64,000 nt of DNA. Origin: Kiloniellaceae bacterium (GTDB taxonomy: Bacteria > Pseudomonadota > Alphaproteobacteria > Kiloniellales > Kiloniellaceae). Shown in pieces: positions 16,675 through 26,118 of the stretch. The DNA lies in assembly GCA_021776195.1 (NCBI GenBank), contig JAJFGK010000035.1:47699-111698 (forward strand). Reading direction: 5' to 3'. Both the position numbers and the translations under genes were made by a program. Numbering within the stretch: the stretch's first letter is position 1; each line of letters opens with the position of its first letter. The notes under the pieces are model-generated. The model worked only from the letters and a program-made list of their open reading frames with translations. It was not told the DNA's origin and made no database searches.

Positions 16675-17609
16675 GATGGGGCTCCAATTGTCGATTGTGA
16701 TGAAGGGGCCGCCGCCACGGCGCGCCAGTCGCCCTCGGGCGTCCAGCCCAGACGCTCGCGGGCGCGCCGGCTGTCGAGCGCCCCGGCGTAGGGGTCGGCC
16801 TCGTAGAACTCGCTGTCGCGCAGCGCCGGCAAGGCGCCATAGACGCGGCGCAGGCGATCCAGGGTCCGGTCGCGGCCGATGCCGTCGCCGGCCGCCACGT
16901 TGAAAACCTCGAAGGGCTCCGTGTCGCCGGTCAAGGCCAGGCGGAAGCAGGCTGCCGCATCGCGCGAGCGCACGTAACTGCGGGTCGCCGAGAGCGCGCC
17001 ATAGGGCACCGTTCCGTCCGGCCCCAGCAGGCCATCGGGCGGATCGCTATCGGGATCCGGCAGGGCCAGTTGGGCCAGGACGGCGGCTTCCTTTTCCGGT
17101 CGCAGGATCAGGGTGGGCCGCAGGCAGACGGCTTCCAGGGCGCCGCGCGCCACGTAGTGCCGCGCCATGGTCTCGATCACCTGCTTGCCGAGGCCATAGC
17201 TGCCGGTGGTACGCAGGGGGTGATCTTCGTCGATTGGCAGGTAGTCCGGCGCGCGGTCATAGCCGAGGCCGAGCGTCGCGGTGCTGCTGGCGACCACGAT
17301 CTTGCGCAGGCCGGCGTCCTCGGCGGCTTGAAAGACGTTCCAGGCGCCCACGACATTGGTCTCGATGTAGGCGCGCTCCTGCGGGGCGTCGCCGTCGTCA
17401 TAGCCGGCCAGGTGGATCACCGCGTCCTGGCCCCGAAATGCGGCCGCGAGACCGATTGGATCGAGAATATCGGTGGCATAAAAGGGTGCGTCGTGGGGTG
17501 ATGGATTGCGGTCTAGAATGCTGACGGCGCAATGACCGGCGAGGGCATCGACCACATGGCGGCCGAGACGGCCGCTGCCTCCGGTGACGATCACTTTTTC
17601 GAGTTGCAA
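16671..17609 (-). CDS. NAD(P)-dependent epimerase/dehydratase (extended SDR)
   Basis: A 312-residue extended short-chain dehydrogenase. It has the dinucleotide loop VTGGSGRLGRHV, the acid after beta-2 (ILDRN), a serine pair in VVASSTATLG and the active-site YGLGK (YxxxK). Members act on nucleotide sugars, uronates or similar sugars. The C-terminal specificity region (YADPYAGALDSRRARERLGW-like) has the SRRARERLGW helix typical of this fold. It starts a two-gene unit with the cyclotransferase. Substrate unknown. The 137-bp gap to the next gene shows no clear site. Confidence 0.83.
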   Translation of the reverse strand: MQLEKVIVTGGSGRLGRHVVDALAGHCAVSILDRNPSPHDAPFYATDILDPIGLAAAFRGQDAVIHLAGYDDGDAPQERAYIETNVVGAWNVFQAAEDAGLRKIVVASSTATLGLGYDRAPDYLPIDEDHPLRTTGSYGLGKQVIETMARHYVARGALEAVCLRPTLILRPEKEAAVLAQLALPDPDSDPPDGLLGPDGTVPYGALSATRSYVRSRDAAACFRLALTGDTEPFEVFNVAAGDGIGRDRTLDRLRRVYGALPALRDSEFYEADPYAGALDSRRARERLGWTPEGDWRAVAAAPSSQSTIGAPS

Positions 17610-17746
17610 GCCGAGACTCCTAAAGGTTTCCGGAGGATCCGAACCCTGTCGCCTATTGGAGCGATGGTGGGTGGTCCGGTCAAGTCGGATGCAACGATAA
17701 AGCTAAGATGGCGATTCTTGACCCGGTTAGGTTCGTGGCTGCCGGG

Positions 17747-18943
17747 TCATGTTTCGTCTCCTGACCGCTGTGCCAGCAAGGCTTGCAGGTGACCGAAGAG
17801 CTGATCGGCGGTGAAGGGTTTCTGCAACACCGGGTCGCCGCCTTCCGGTTCGCCGGACCCGAAGGCGCCGCGTGCGAAGCCGGTTATGAAGAGCACTTTT
17901 ATCTCACGGTCGAGATCGCGCACGCGGCGGGCCAGAGCCGCGCCGTTCATGCCCCCGGTCAGGACCACATCGGTAAGCAGAAGATCGAAACGCCGCCCCT
18001 TATCGATAATCGCCAGGGCCTGCCCTGACTCGGCCACCGCCGTTGCCTGGTAACCCCGAAGCGTCAAGAGCGTCTCGATGTACTCCCGCAGTTCCTCGTT
18101 GTCCTCGACCAGGAGAATTTTTTCGCCCTTGCCGTCGCGAACCTCGGTCTCTGGATCCATCCCTTCCGGCTGCGCCGGGGCGCGCGGCAAGGTCAAGGTC
18201 ACGGCGGTTCCACCCGCCGGGCTGCTGGCGAGCGTGAGAGCACCGCCGGACTGCCGGGCAAAGCCCTGCGCCATGGCCAGGCCGAGACCCAGGACACCGG
18301 TTTCCTTCGTGGTGAAAAAAGGCTCGCAGGCCCGGGCCAGCAGATCCGGCGTCATGCCCGGGCCGCTGTCGACGAAACTCAAGGTCACATAGTCGCCGGT
18401 CGGTAACTCCGGTTCGATCTCACGCGCGCCGGGTCCGAGGGTCAAATTCTTCGCGCCGATCGCCAGACAGCCGCCGGAGGGCACCGCCTGAACGGCGTTG
18501 GCCGCCAGGCCGTCGATGACCTCGATCAGAATCGCGCGGTCGGCGGCGATCCGCCAGGTCTCCTCGGCGGCGTTCAGGGTCACGGCAATATCCGCGCCAT
18601 GACGCTCGCATACTTTCGCCCGACAGGCCGCCAGGAGCTCGGCCGGGTCGATCGCCTCGAGGTGCAGCGCGCGGCGACCGGCGATCGTCAGGAGGCGGGC
18701 GGTGTACTGGGCCGCGCGCTCCGCCGCGCGAAAGGCGAGGCGGCTCGCTCGGTCTTCCGGGCCAAGCCGATCGATGAGAAGCTGCAGACTGCCCATGATG
18801 ACGGCCAGGTGGTTGTTGAAGTCATGGCCGATGAGGCCGGCAATCCGGGCAATCGCTGCGCTTTCGGTCGCGCCCTGCGATGTGGCGTCCTCGGGAGCCT
18901 GCTGTCGAGGCGCCGGGAAGTCGCTGATGGGATCGTCGGTCAC
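17747..18943 (-). CDS. Soluble hybrid protein: histidine kinase core plus C-terminal receiver domain
   Basis: A 398-residue cytoplasmic protein. An H-box-like GHDFNNHLAVIMGSLQLL (residues about 37-54) is followed by an HATPase_c domain with an N-box (EVIDGLAANAVQAV), G1 FVDSGPGM and G2 GLGLAMAQGFARQSGG. A receiver domain follows (ILLVEDN, LLLTDVVL with the phospho-Asp, and QKPF lysine). There is no sensor or membrane domain, so it may take its signal from a partner. Start is GTG 18943, with AAGGAG upstream; the frame reads back to 18994 without support. The 297-bp region up to the next gene (18944-19240) holds no recognisable feature. Confidence 0.82.
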   Translation of the reverse strand: MTDDPISDFPAPRQQAPEDATSQGATESAAIARIAGLIGHDFNNHLAVIMGSLQLLIDRLGPEDRASRLAFRAAERAAQYTARLLTIAGRRALHLEAIDPAELLAACRAKVCERHGADIAVTLNAAEETWRIAADRAILIEVIDGLAANAVQAVPSGGCLAIGAKNLTLGPGAREIEPELPTGDYVTLSFVDSGPGMTPDLLARACEPFFTTKETGVLGLGLAMAQGFARQSGGALTLASSPAGGTAVTLTLPRAPAQPEGMDPETEVRDGKGEKILLVEDNEELREYIETLLTLRGYQATAVAESGQALAIIDKGRRFDLLLTDVVLTGGMNGAALARRVRDLDREIKVLFITGFARGAFGSGEPEGGDPVLQKPFTADQLFGHLQALLAQRSGDET

Positions 18944-19240
18944 GAGGCTGCTCCTTGGCCGGATCGCGGACTTGAAGGCGGACCTGCGGCCCATCGAGGT
19001 CCCGCAGGGCGGCGGTCTGCGAAGGCCGGCAAGCGCGAGAAAAGTTGGCCAGGAGAGTGGCGGCTGTGTGCGGCCGTATCAAGGGGGTGTCGGTTGGATC
19101 CTCCTATCGGGCCGGTGGGAACGAGACCCGACCTGAAACGTCGCTTTACCTGGCGGACATCCTCTGTCTTGATCGCGCTCGGATTCGGCGGTCCCGAGTC
19201 GGGCCATGCAGAGGGAGATCCTTATGTTTGAGACGCTGGC

Positions 19241-19615
19241 ATGAGCGCCGCGAAGTATGACTGCGGGAACTGCCCGGCCTATTGCTGCAGCTATGTCCAT
19301 ATCCAGGTCACCGAGGCGGACCTGAAACGTCTCGCCAGGCATTTCGAAATCGAGCCGGACCAGGCCCGCCGCCGCTTCACCAAGCAGGGCCACCAAAAAA
19401 ACGAACGGTCCCTGCGCCATGCCAAGGATCCCTATTACGGCAGCGCCTGCCGTTTCCTGGACCAGGAAACCCGCGGCTGCACAATCTATACGGCGCGGCC
19501 CTCGATCTGCCGCCGCTTCCCGGGCACGAAGCGCTGCGGTTACTACGACTTTCTGCTTTGGGAACGCGAGCTGTTGGAAGACCCCGATCATGTGGCTATC
19601 ACGACCGAGCCCTGA
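19241..19615 (+). CDS. YkgJ family cysteine cluster protein
   Basis: A 124-residue protein with eight cysteines in the YkgJ/CxxCxxxCC pattern: CGNCPAYCCSYV near the start, then C in GSACRFLD, GCTIYTARPSICRRFPG and KRCGYYD. The family is thought to bind zinc or an Fe-S cluster; function is unknown for most members. ATG 19241 gives the normal family length. It is followed after 51 bp by the phosphoribosyltransferase in the same direction. Confidence 0.85.
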   Translation: MSAAKYDCGNCPAYCCSYVHIQVTEADLKRLARHFEIEPDQARRRFTKQGHQKNERSLRHAKDPYYGSACRFLDQETRGCTIYTARPSICRRFPGTKRCGYYDFLLWERELLEDPDHVAITTEP

Positions 19616-19666
19616 GCTGGGGCCCTGAGGCGAAACGCTGGCGGTCTGTCGAGGGAGGAAGGGGCC

Positions 19667-20188
19667 ATGGCCGAGATCAGACTACTCTTCGATCAAGAGA
19701 AGATCGCCGCCCGGGTCGAGGCGCTCGCTGGCGAGATCGCCGCGCAGCTGCCCCGGGAACTGGTGGTGGTGGGTCTGCTGAAAGGCAGCTTCATCTTCGT
19801 GGCCGATCTCGTGCGGGCCCTCAACAGGGCCGGCGCCTCGACCCAGATCGAGTTCATGCGCCTCTCCAGTTACGGTCTCGACAAGACCAGCTCGGGCGAG
19901 GTCCATCTGCTGGGCGACATTCCCTCCGAAGTCCAGGGCCGCGACGTGCTGTTGGTCGACGACATCCTCGATACCGGTCGCTCGGTCGCCTATGCCCGCG
20001 CCCTGCTGCAACAGCGCGAGGTCGGCCGGCTCTGGGTCTGCGTCCTGCTCGACAAGCCGAGCCGGCGCGAGGTCGAGACCCAGGCTGACTTCGTTGGCTT
20101 TGCCATCGAGGACCTGTTCGTCGCCGGTTACGGCATCGACTATGCCGAACGCTATCGGGACCTGCCCTATATTGGCGCGGTCGATTAG
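19667..20188 (+). CDS. hpt: Hypoxanthine phosphoribosyltransferase
   Basis: A 173-residue purine salvage enzyme that converts hypoxanthine or guanine plus PRPP to IMP or GMP. The PRPP-binding motif is DVLLVDDILDTGRSV, the flexible loop begins FMRLSSYG, and the base-binding end has VAGYGIDYAERYRDLPYIG, all as in bacterial Hpt. ATG 19667 follows GAGGGAGGAAGGGGCC. Length matches the family. The 139-bp gap after it contains the leader of the next gene and no clear terminator. Confidence 0.92.
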   Translation: MAEIRLLFDQEKIAARVEALAGEIAAQLPRELVVVGLLKGSFIFVADLVRALNRAGASTQIEFMRLSSYGLDKTSSGEVHLLGDIPSEVQGRDVLLVDDILDTGRSVAYARALLQQREVGRLWVCVLLDKPSRREVETQADFVGFAIEDLFVAGYGIDYAERYRDLPYIGAVD

Positions 20189-20327
20189 CGAACCGCCGGA
20201 CGCCGTCGTCTCGCCCCTTTGTTAAGCGCTTCACACTGGTTTTCCCGCGGCCGTGCTCACATGCCGGTGAGCAACGTTCAATCCCGCCTGCGGCGACGAC
20301 CCCGGGTGGCAGCAAGGGAAAAGCGCA

Positions 20328-20783
20328 ATGTCTGACAAACCCGAGGTTTTCGTCGAGATCGGCTCCATGGCGGTCAAGAAATCCTTCGACAAGAAGTACA
20401 TCAAGACCCTGCCCAAGGTCATGCAGACGGCGGCGGAAAAGGCCTTCAAGAAGGCCGGTATGGGTGCCGGCGGCAACACCAAGGGCAAGCAGGGGTTCCT
20501 GTTCCAGGGCACGGTGGTGGACCTCACCATGAAGAAGAAGGGTGCCAAGTCCACCATTGCCTGCAAGGTCTCCCTGTTGATCGCCACCCTGCCGACGAAG
20601 TCCATGTTCGGTTTCATGGACGGCGGCGCCCAGGTCCAAACCGGCAGCAAGGAGCGGGACATCGACTTCGGTGCCGAGGACTGCGTCGTGGCGGTGATCG
20701 AGGACCTGATCAAGAAAAAGGCGGTCAAGGCGATCGTGGAAAAGGCCAAGGCCGAAGCCAAGAACAAGAAAAAGGCAGCCTAG
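20328..20783 (+). CDS. Lysine-rich hypothetical protein
   Basis: A 151-residue soluble protein that I do not recognise. It is strongly basic, with about a quarter of residues lysine, concentrated at the start (VKKSFDKKYIK), mid (MKKKGAKS) and in a helical tail (IKKKAVKAIVEKAKAEAKNKKKAA). The middle could form beta strands (GFLFQGTVVDLTM, STIACKVSLLIATL). A basic tail of this kind suggests nucleic acid or membrane-surface binding, but that is a guess. ATG 20328 is a plausible start after a GGGAAAAG stretch. Neighbours offer no functional clue. Confidence 0.65.
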   Translation: MSDKPEVFVEIGSMAVKKSFDKKYIKTLPKVMQTAAEKAFKKAGMGAGGNTKGKQGFLFQGTVVDLTMKKKGAKSTIACKVSLLIATLPTKSMFGFMDGGAQVQTGSKERDIDFGAEDCVVAVIEDLIKKKAVKAIVEKAKAEAKNKKKAA

Positions 20784-20805
20784 AAGGCCTTGCTTCCCAA
20801 GACCA

Positions 20806-20835
20806 TTGTGGCGCTGGCGATCCCCCGCCTATAGT
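20806..20835 (+). promoter_or_regulatory. Candidate sigma-70-type promoter for the M24 gene
   Basis: TTGTGG (20806-20811) and TATAGT (20830-20835) are separated by 18 bases. Transcription would start around 20842, just before the AGGAGG ribosome site of the GTG start at 20856. The -10 is good, the -35 matches three to four of six positions. Confidence 0.4.
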
Positions 20836-20855
20836 CGTCGCGACAGGAGGGGACC

Positions 20856-22061
20856 GTGCCGCCGCAGACCGACGAACTCGCCGCCCTGCGGCGTTATCGC
20901 CTTGGCTGTGTCCAGGCCGAGCTTGGCGCGGCCGGACTGGCTGCCGCGCTGCTGTTCGATCCGATCAACATCCGCTATGCGACCGGCAGCCGGAACTATC
21001 AGATCCAGCAGATGCACATGCCCGTGCGCTATGCCTTCGTGCCGGCGGCGGGCCGGGCGGTGCTGTTCGATCTCGGCGGCTGGTCGGCGGAGGTCGACCC
21101 GTCGGTGGTCGGCGAACAACGTGCCGCGACGTCGCTTTCCTACTTTTTCAGCGGGCCCGCGTTGGCCGACCGCGCCCGGCATTGGGCCGACGAGGTCGGG
21201 GATCTGCTGCGGGCCGCGGGCGGTCCGGGCTGCGACCGCCTGGCCCTCGACCGGGCCGAACCGGCGGCCTTCAACGCGCTGCTCGCCCTCGGCGTCACGG
21301 CCTGCGATGCCCAGCCCCTGTTGGAACAGGCGCGGCTGATCAAGTCCCCGACCGAAGTAGCCTTGATGCGCGGCGACATCGCCGTGGCCGAGGCCGGCTT
21401 CGCGCGGATGCATGCCGCGCTGCGGCCCGGCATGACGGAAAACCAGCTCTGGGCCCTGCTCCACGAGACCAACATCGCCGCCGGCGGCGAGTGGATCGAT
21501 TGCCGCCTGCTGGCCTCGGGCCAGCGCACCAATCCCTGGGGCCAGGAATGCGGCGACAAGGCGATCGAGGCCGGCGAGCTGGTCGGGTTCGACGCCGACA
21601 TGATCGGGCCGAACGGCCTTTGCGCCGACGTCTCGCGGACCTTTCTCTGTGGTGCCGGACCCGGCCTGCCGGGCCGGCCGTCGGCCGAACAGCGCACGCT
21701 CTACCGCCTGGCCCGGGAGCAGGTCGAGACCAACATCGCGCTGCTCCGGCCCGGCTTGTCCTTTCGCGCGTTGGCCGAGCGGGCCTGGCCGGTCCCGGAG
21801 CCCTACCGGACCAACGCCTATCCCGAGATCTACCACGGCATCGGTCTTTGCGATGAGTATCCGATCATCCCGCCGCTGCATCGCTGGGCCGAGCTCGGCT
21901 ACGACGGCGAGGTCGAAGCCGGCATGACGCTCTGCGTCGAAAGCTACATCGGCGCCGAGGGCGGGACCCAGGGCGTGAAGCTGGAGGAGCAGGTCCTGGT
22001 CACCGAGACCGGCTGCGAGCGCCTGTCGTCCTTCCCCTTCGAGGCGGACCTGTTGGCGTGA
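20856..22061 (+). CDS. M24 family metallopeptidase-like protein, DddP/creatinase-like
   Basis: A 401-residue pita-bread-fold protein. An N-terminal creatinase_N domain (residues about 1-150, with LLFDPINIRYATGSRN) is followed by the M24 domain with metal ligands in FDADMIGPNGLCADVSR, HGIGLCDEYP, CVESYIGAE and KLEEQVLVTE. This arrangement resembles DddP, an M24 protein that cleaves dimethylsulfoniopropionate, and also creatinase and Xaa-Pro peptidases; I cannot choose between them. GTG 20856 is set by AGGAGGGG 6 bases upstream. A paralog lies at 38971. It precedes hyuA by 245 bp. Confidence 0.82.
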   Translation: MPPQTDELAALRRYRLGCVQAELGAAGLAAALLFDPINIRYATGSRNYQIQQMHMPVRYAFVPAAGRAVLFDLGGWSAEVDPSVVGEQRAATSLSYFFSGPALADRARHWADEVGDLLRAAGGPGCDRLALDRAEPAAFNALLALGVTACDAQPLLEQARLIKSPTEVALMRGDIAVAEAGFARMHAALRPGMTENQLWALLHETNIAAGGEWIDCRLLASGQRTNPWGQECGDKAIEAGELVGFDADMIGPNGLCADVSRTFLCGAGPGLPGRPSAEQRTLYRLAREQVETNIALLRPGLSFRALAERAWPVPEPYRTNAYPEIYHGIGLCDEYPIIPPLHRWAELGYDGEVEAGMTLCVESYIGAEGGTQGVKLEEQVLVTETGCERLSSFPFEADLLA

Positions 22062-22212
22062 GGGGCCGCCGTCCCGCGCCGACTGGGCTTCGCAGCGATG
22101 CTGCAGTTTCCCGCTTGTCGGCCCCAGGAACTGTTGCTAGCGTTCCGGCGCGCAATGGGGAGAATTGAGGTCATGGCCAGACAAGTCCTGGACCGTCGGA
22201 TCGGCCGCCGCC

Positions 22213-22290
22213 ACGAGGGCTTTTCCCTCGTCCCCTAAGGCTCTGCAGCAATACGATCGTCCGTCCCGCCCGCCCCTTTGGGGGTTTTTT
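22213..22290 (+). promoter_or_regulatory. Hairpin and U-run leader region before hyuA
   Basis: A perfect 7-bp stem (ACGAGGG 22213-22219 with CCCTCGT 22225-22231) is followed by a short CCCC-TTT-GGGG stem (22273-22283) and six Ts (22285-22290), 16 bases before the hyuA ATG. A 21-codon open frame at 22173-22238 overlaps the first hairpin but has a poorly placed ribosome site. The region could be the terminator of the M24 gene or an attenuator of hyuAB. The second stem is only 4 bp, so the call is weak. Confidence 0.3.
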
Positions 22291-22306
22291 CAGGGATCTG
22301 CAGACC

Positions 22307-24451
22307 ATGCCTCCAGACAAGACCGCCCGCCTCGCCGTCGATATCGGCGGCACCTTCACCGATATCGCGATTCAGTTGATCGATTCCTCGGGTTCGGCCG
22401 ACAGCCGCCGTGCCGTCACGGCCAAGACCCCGACCACCAAGGACGACCCGGTGGCCGGCGTGCTGACCGGCGTCCGCCTCGCCCTGGCCCAGGCCAGCCT
22501 GGAACCCGGCGATATCGCCACCGTCATCCACGGCACCACCCTGGCGACCAATGCGCTGATCGAGGGCAAGGGCGCCCGGGTCGGGATGATCGGCACCGCC
22601 GGCTTTCGCGACATCCTGGAGATCGCCTACGAGCGGCGCTACGATCAGTACGACATTTTCCTGGAAAAGCCCGAGAGCGCGGTGCCCCGCGAGCGCTGCC
22701 TGACCATCGCCGAGCGGGTCTCGGCGCGGGGCGAGGTGCTGATGCCGCTGGATGAGGCCGCGCTGCCCGCCCTGCTCGACCAGATCGCGGAACTCGAGAT
22801 CGAGAGCCTCGCGGTCGGCCTGCTGCACAGCTACGCCAATCCGGCCCATGAGGAACGCCTCGGGGACCTGATCGCGGCACGGCGCCCGGACCTGACCGTC
22901 ACGCTCTCCTCCGAGGTCTGTCCCGAGGTGCGCGAATACGACCGGCTCTGCACCGCGGTCGCCAACGCCGCGATCAAGCCGCTGATGAGCCGCTATCTCA
23001 AGGCCCTCGCCGAGGCCCTGGAGGAAGCGGGATTCGACTGCCCGCTCTTCATCATGACCTCGGGCGGCGGCATGACGACCCTGGAGACGGCCCTGCGCTT
23101 TCCCATTCGGCTGGTGGAATCGGGGCCCAGCGGCGGGGCGCTCTATGCCTGCCGCGTGGCCCGGGCCTGCGGCGCCGACCGGGTGGTCTCCTTCGACATG
23201 GGCGGGACCACGGCGAAGCTCTGCCTGATCGACGAGGGCGAGCCGCAGCGCGCGCGCCAGTTCGAGATCGCCCGTGCGGCCCGCTTCATCAAGGGCAGCG
23301 GACTGCCGGTCCGCATTCCGGTGATCGAGATGATCGAGATCGGCGCCGGCGGCGGCTCCATCGTCTCCCTGGACAACCTGGGACGGATCCAGGTCGGCCC
23401 GCGGAGCGCCGGCGCCGAACCGGGGCCGGCCTGCTATGGCCGCGGGGGGAGCCAGGCCACGGTGACCGACGCGGACCTGACTTTGGGCTTTCTCGAACCG
23501 GCGGCCTTTGCCGAGGGGCGCCTGCAGCTCGACGAAGCCGCCGCGGCGACCGCGGTCGAGGCGGCGGTCGGACAAGGGCTCGGCCTGTCGGCGCCGGCGG
23601 CGGCTCACGGCATCGCCCAGATGGTGGACGAGACCATGGCCAACGCCGCCCGGGTCCACGCCGCCGAAACCGGCAAGGACCTGCGCCATCGCAGCCTCGT
23701 GGTCTTCGGCGGCAACGGGCCGCTGCACGCCAGCCGTCTGGCCGACAAGATCGGCGTCGATCATATCATCGTGCCGCCCGACCCCGGGGTTGGCTCGGCC
23801 GTGGGCTTCCTCACGGCACCGGTGTCCTACGAGATAGTGCGGTCGCTCTACCTGACCCTGGAAGCGTTCGACCCGGAGAGGGTCAACGGGCTTTTCAGGG
23901 CGATGCTTGCCGAGGCGGACAAGGTGGTCGCGCCGGGCGCGGGCGGACGGCCGCTGATCGAGAGCCGCCGGGCCTTCATGCGCTACAAGGGCCAGGGCCA
24001 CGAAATCGAGATCGTCCTGCCGGACCGCGATCTGACGCTGGCCGATGTGGCGCATCTGGGCGAGGCCTACGAGGCGCGCTACCGCGACCTGTTTCACCGT
24101 TCGGTGCCGGGCATGGTCATCGAAATCATGACCTGGGCCCTGACCCTGGCCACGGCGGAGGCGCCCCCGGCGGTCCTGCCGGCGCCCGCCTTTCATCGCG
24201 CCGCCACGGCCCAGAGCCGGCGCGGGATCGTCCTGGAGGGCGACGGCAGGGCGCGGGAGGTGCCGCTCTTTCGGCGCGCCGATCTCGCGCCGGGCGACGG
24301 GCTGGAGGGCCCCGCCCTGATCGTCGAGGCCCAGACCACCACCCTGGTCGGCGCCGGCTTCGCCGCCCTGGTCGGCCCTGGTGGCCATATTCACCTGGAG
24401 CGCCGCGGGCCCCGCCCCGAGGCAACCCCGACCGAGGAGATGCCGTCATGA
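22307..24451 (+). CDS. hyuA: Hydantoinase/oxoprolinase subunit A
   Basis: A 714-residue ATP-dependent amidohydrolase subunit. The actin-like fold begins LAVDIGGTFTDIAIQ; Hydant_A_N covers about residues 5-190 and Hydantoinase_A follows with SGPSGGALYACRVAR, FDMGGTTAKLCLID and GAGGGSI. With HyuB it opens 5-membered cyclic amides such as hydantoins, N-methylhydantoin or 5-oxoproline at the cost of ATP. ATG 22307 follows AGGGA at 22292. It overlaps hyuB by 4 bp (ATGA). Substrate unknown; the preceding creatinase-like M24 protein makes a creatinine-related substrate worth considering. Confidence 0.92.
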   Translation: MPPDKTARLAVDIGGTFTDIAIQLIDSSGSADSRRAVTAKTPTTKDDPVAGVLTGVRLALAQASLEPGDIATVIHGTTLATNALIEGKGARVGMIGTAGFRDILEIAYERRYDQYDIFLEKPESAVPRERCLTIAERVSARGEVLMPLDEAALPALLDQIAELEIESLAVGLLHSYANPAHEERLGDLIAARRPDLTVTLSSEVCPEVREYDRLCTAVANAAIKPLMSRYLKALAEALEEAGFDCPLFIMTSGGGMTTLETALRFPIRLVESGPSGGALYACRVARACGADRVVSFDMGGTTAKLCLIDEGEPQRARQFEIARAARFIKGSGLPVRIPVIEMIEIGAGGGSIVSLDNLGRIQVGPRSAGAEPGPACYGRGGSQATVTDADLTLGFLEPAAFAEGRLQLDEAAAATAVEAAVGQGLGLSAPAAAHGIAQMVDETMANAARVHAAETGKDLRHRSLVVFGGNGPLHASRLADKIGVDHIIVPPDPGVGSAVGFLTAPVSYEIVRSLYLTLEAFDPERVNGLFRAMLAEADKVVAPGAGGRPLIESRRAFMRYKGQGHEIEIVLPDRDLTLADVAHLGEAYEARYRDLFHRSVPGMVIEIMTWALTLATAEAPPAVLPAPAFHRAATAQSRRGIVLEGDGRAREVPLFRRADLAPGDGLEGPALIVEAQTTTLVGAGFAALVGPGGHIHLERRGPRPEATPTEEMPS

Positions 24452-26112
24452 CCCGGCAGAACCCCAGCGCCATCGACCTTCAGATCATGTGGAGCCGCCT
24501 GCTGGCGGTGGTCGAGGAACAGGCCCAAGTGCTGATCCGCACCGCCTTCAGCCCCATCGTGCGGGAATGCGGCGACATCTCCGCCGGTATCTTCAATCGC
24601 GAGGGGCTGATGCTGGCCCAGGCCGTGACCGGCACGCCGGGCCACATCAATACCATGGCCGAGGCGGTCCGGCTGTTCTTCGCGCACTTCCCGCCCCAGA
24701 CCATGAAGCCCGGCGAGGTCTACATGACCAACGATCCTTGGATCGCCTCGGGACATCTCAACGACTTCATGCTGGTGCAGCCGGTCTTCCAGCGCGAGGC
24801 CCTGGTCGGCTTCATCTCCTGCACGTCGCACTTGATCGATCTCGGCGGCCTCGGCATGGGGCCCGAAGGCAGCGACGTCTTCGATGAGGGATTGATGATC
24901 CCGCCGGTCAAGCTGGTCGAGAACGGCACGGTCAACGATCTGCTGCTGACCCTGATCAAGGCCAACTCCCGCGAGCCGGTGCAGAACGAGGGCGATGTCT
25001 ATGCGCTGATCGCCTGTTGCAATGTCGGCGAAGCGCGCCTGCTGGATATGATGGCCGAATTCGGCCTCGATGACCTGGGCGCGCTGGGCGGCTACATCCT
25101 GGAGACCTCCGGCCGCGCCGCGCAGGCGGCCATCCGCGCGGTTCCCAACGGCGTTTACCGCAACGCCCTGACCCTGGACGGCTACGACTTCGAGATCGAC
25201 CTCTGCGCCGCCTTGACCGTCGAGGACGAGCGCTTGACCCTGGACTGCGCCGGCAGTTCGCCCTGCTCGCGCTATGGCATCAATGTGCCGCTGAACTATG
25301 CCACGGCCTATGCCGTCTTCGGCATCCACTGCATCGTGGCGCCGGATATTCCCAACAACGCCGGGTCCCTGGCGCCCTTCCGGGTGATGGCCCCGCCGGG
25401 CTGTATAATCAATGCGCCGCGGCCGGTTCCCGTCGCCATGCGCCACACGGTGGGGCAGATGATGCCCGACCTGGTTTTCGGCTGTCTGCGCCAGGCCCTG
25501 CCGGACCGGGTCCCGGCCGAGGGCGCGTCATGCATGTACGACCTGCCGATGCGCAACGTGCCGCTGACCCAGGCGAGCAACGCGACGCCCTTCGCCGTCG
25601 AGCTGACCCACAACGGCGGGACCGGCGCGCGCCCGGCCCAGGACGGCCTTTCGGCCACGGCCTATCCCAGCGGGGTCTGGGGGTCCCAGGTCGAGATCAC
25701 CGAATCGATCGCGCCGCTGCTGATCCGCCGCCGCGAGCTGCTTTGCGATTCCGGCGGTCCGGGGCGCCAGCGCGGCGGCCTCGGCCAGGTCCTGGAGGTC
25801 GAATCGATCGAGGGGGCGCCGATCGCGCTCTTCACCTCGCTGGAGCGGGTGAAGTATCCGGCCCGCGGCGCGGCCGGCGGCGGGAACGGCGCGCCGGGGC
25901 GTCTTCAGCTCACCTCCGGGCCGGTGCTTTCGGGCAAGGGCGAGGTGCGCATCGAGCCCGGCGACCGCCTGATCTTCGAGACCCCCGGCGGCGGCGGTTT
26001 CGGCGACCCGGCCGAGCGCGACCCCGAGGCCCTGCGGCGCGATCTGCGCCAGGGCCTGGTCAGCCGCGAGGCGGCGGCGCGGGACTACGGCCACGCGGCG
26101 GGCGAGGACTGA
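24448..26112 (+). CDS. hyuB: Hydantoinase/oxoprolinase subunit B
   Basis: A 554-residue partner of HyuA. The Hydantoinase_B domain starts at IDLQIMWSRLLAVVEEQAQVL and includes RECGDISAGIFNREG, TNDPWIASGHLNDFMLVQPVF and the glycine-rich end TPGGGGFGDPAERDPEALRRDL seen in all HyuB proteins. It forms the second half of the ATP-dependent cyclic amide hydrolase. Coupled to hyuA by an ATGA overlap. The stop lies 6 bp from the end of the convergent PhyH gene. Confidence 0.92.
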   Translation: MTRQNPSAIDLQIMWSRLLAVVEEQAQVLIRTAFSPIVRECGDISAGIFNREGLMLAQAVTGTPGHINTMAEAVRLFFAHFPPQTMKPGEVYMTNDPWIASGHLNDFMLVQPVFQREALVGFISCTSHLIDLGGLGMGPEGSDVFDEGLMIPPVKLVENGTVNDLLLTLIKANSREPVQNEGDVYALIACCNVGEARLLDMMAEFGLDDLGALGGYILETSGRAAQAAIRAVPNGVYRNALTLDGYDFEIDLCAALTVEDERLTLDCAGSSPCSRYGINVPLNYATAYAVFGIHCIVAPDIPNNAGSLAPFRVMAPPGCIINAPRPVPVAMRHTVGQMMPDLVFGCLRQALPDRVPAEGASCMYDLPMRNVPLTQASNATPFAVELTHNGGTGARPAQDGLSATAYPSGVWGSQVEITESIAPLLIRRRELLCDSGGPGRQRGGLGQVLEVESIEGAPIALFTSLERVKYPARGAAGGGNGAPGRLQLTSGPVLSGKGEVRIEPGDRLIFETPGGGGFGDPAERDPEALRRDLRQGLVSREAAARDYGHAAGED

Positions 26113-26118
26113 CCGGTC

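Noticed and set aside
22235..24394. Minus-strand open frame of 719 codons opposite hyuA
   Set aside because: Low-complexity Gly/Arg/Asp/Gln composition and no recognisable domain; shadow of hyuA.
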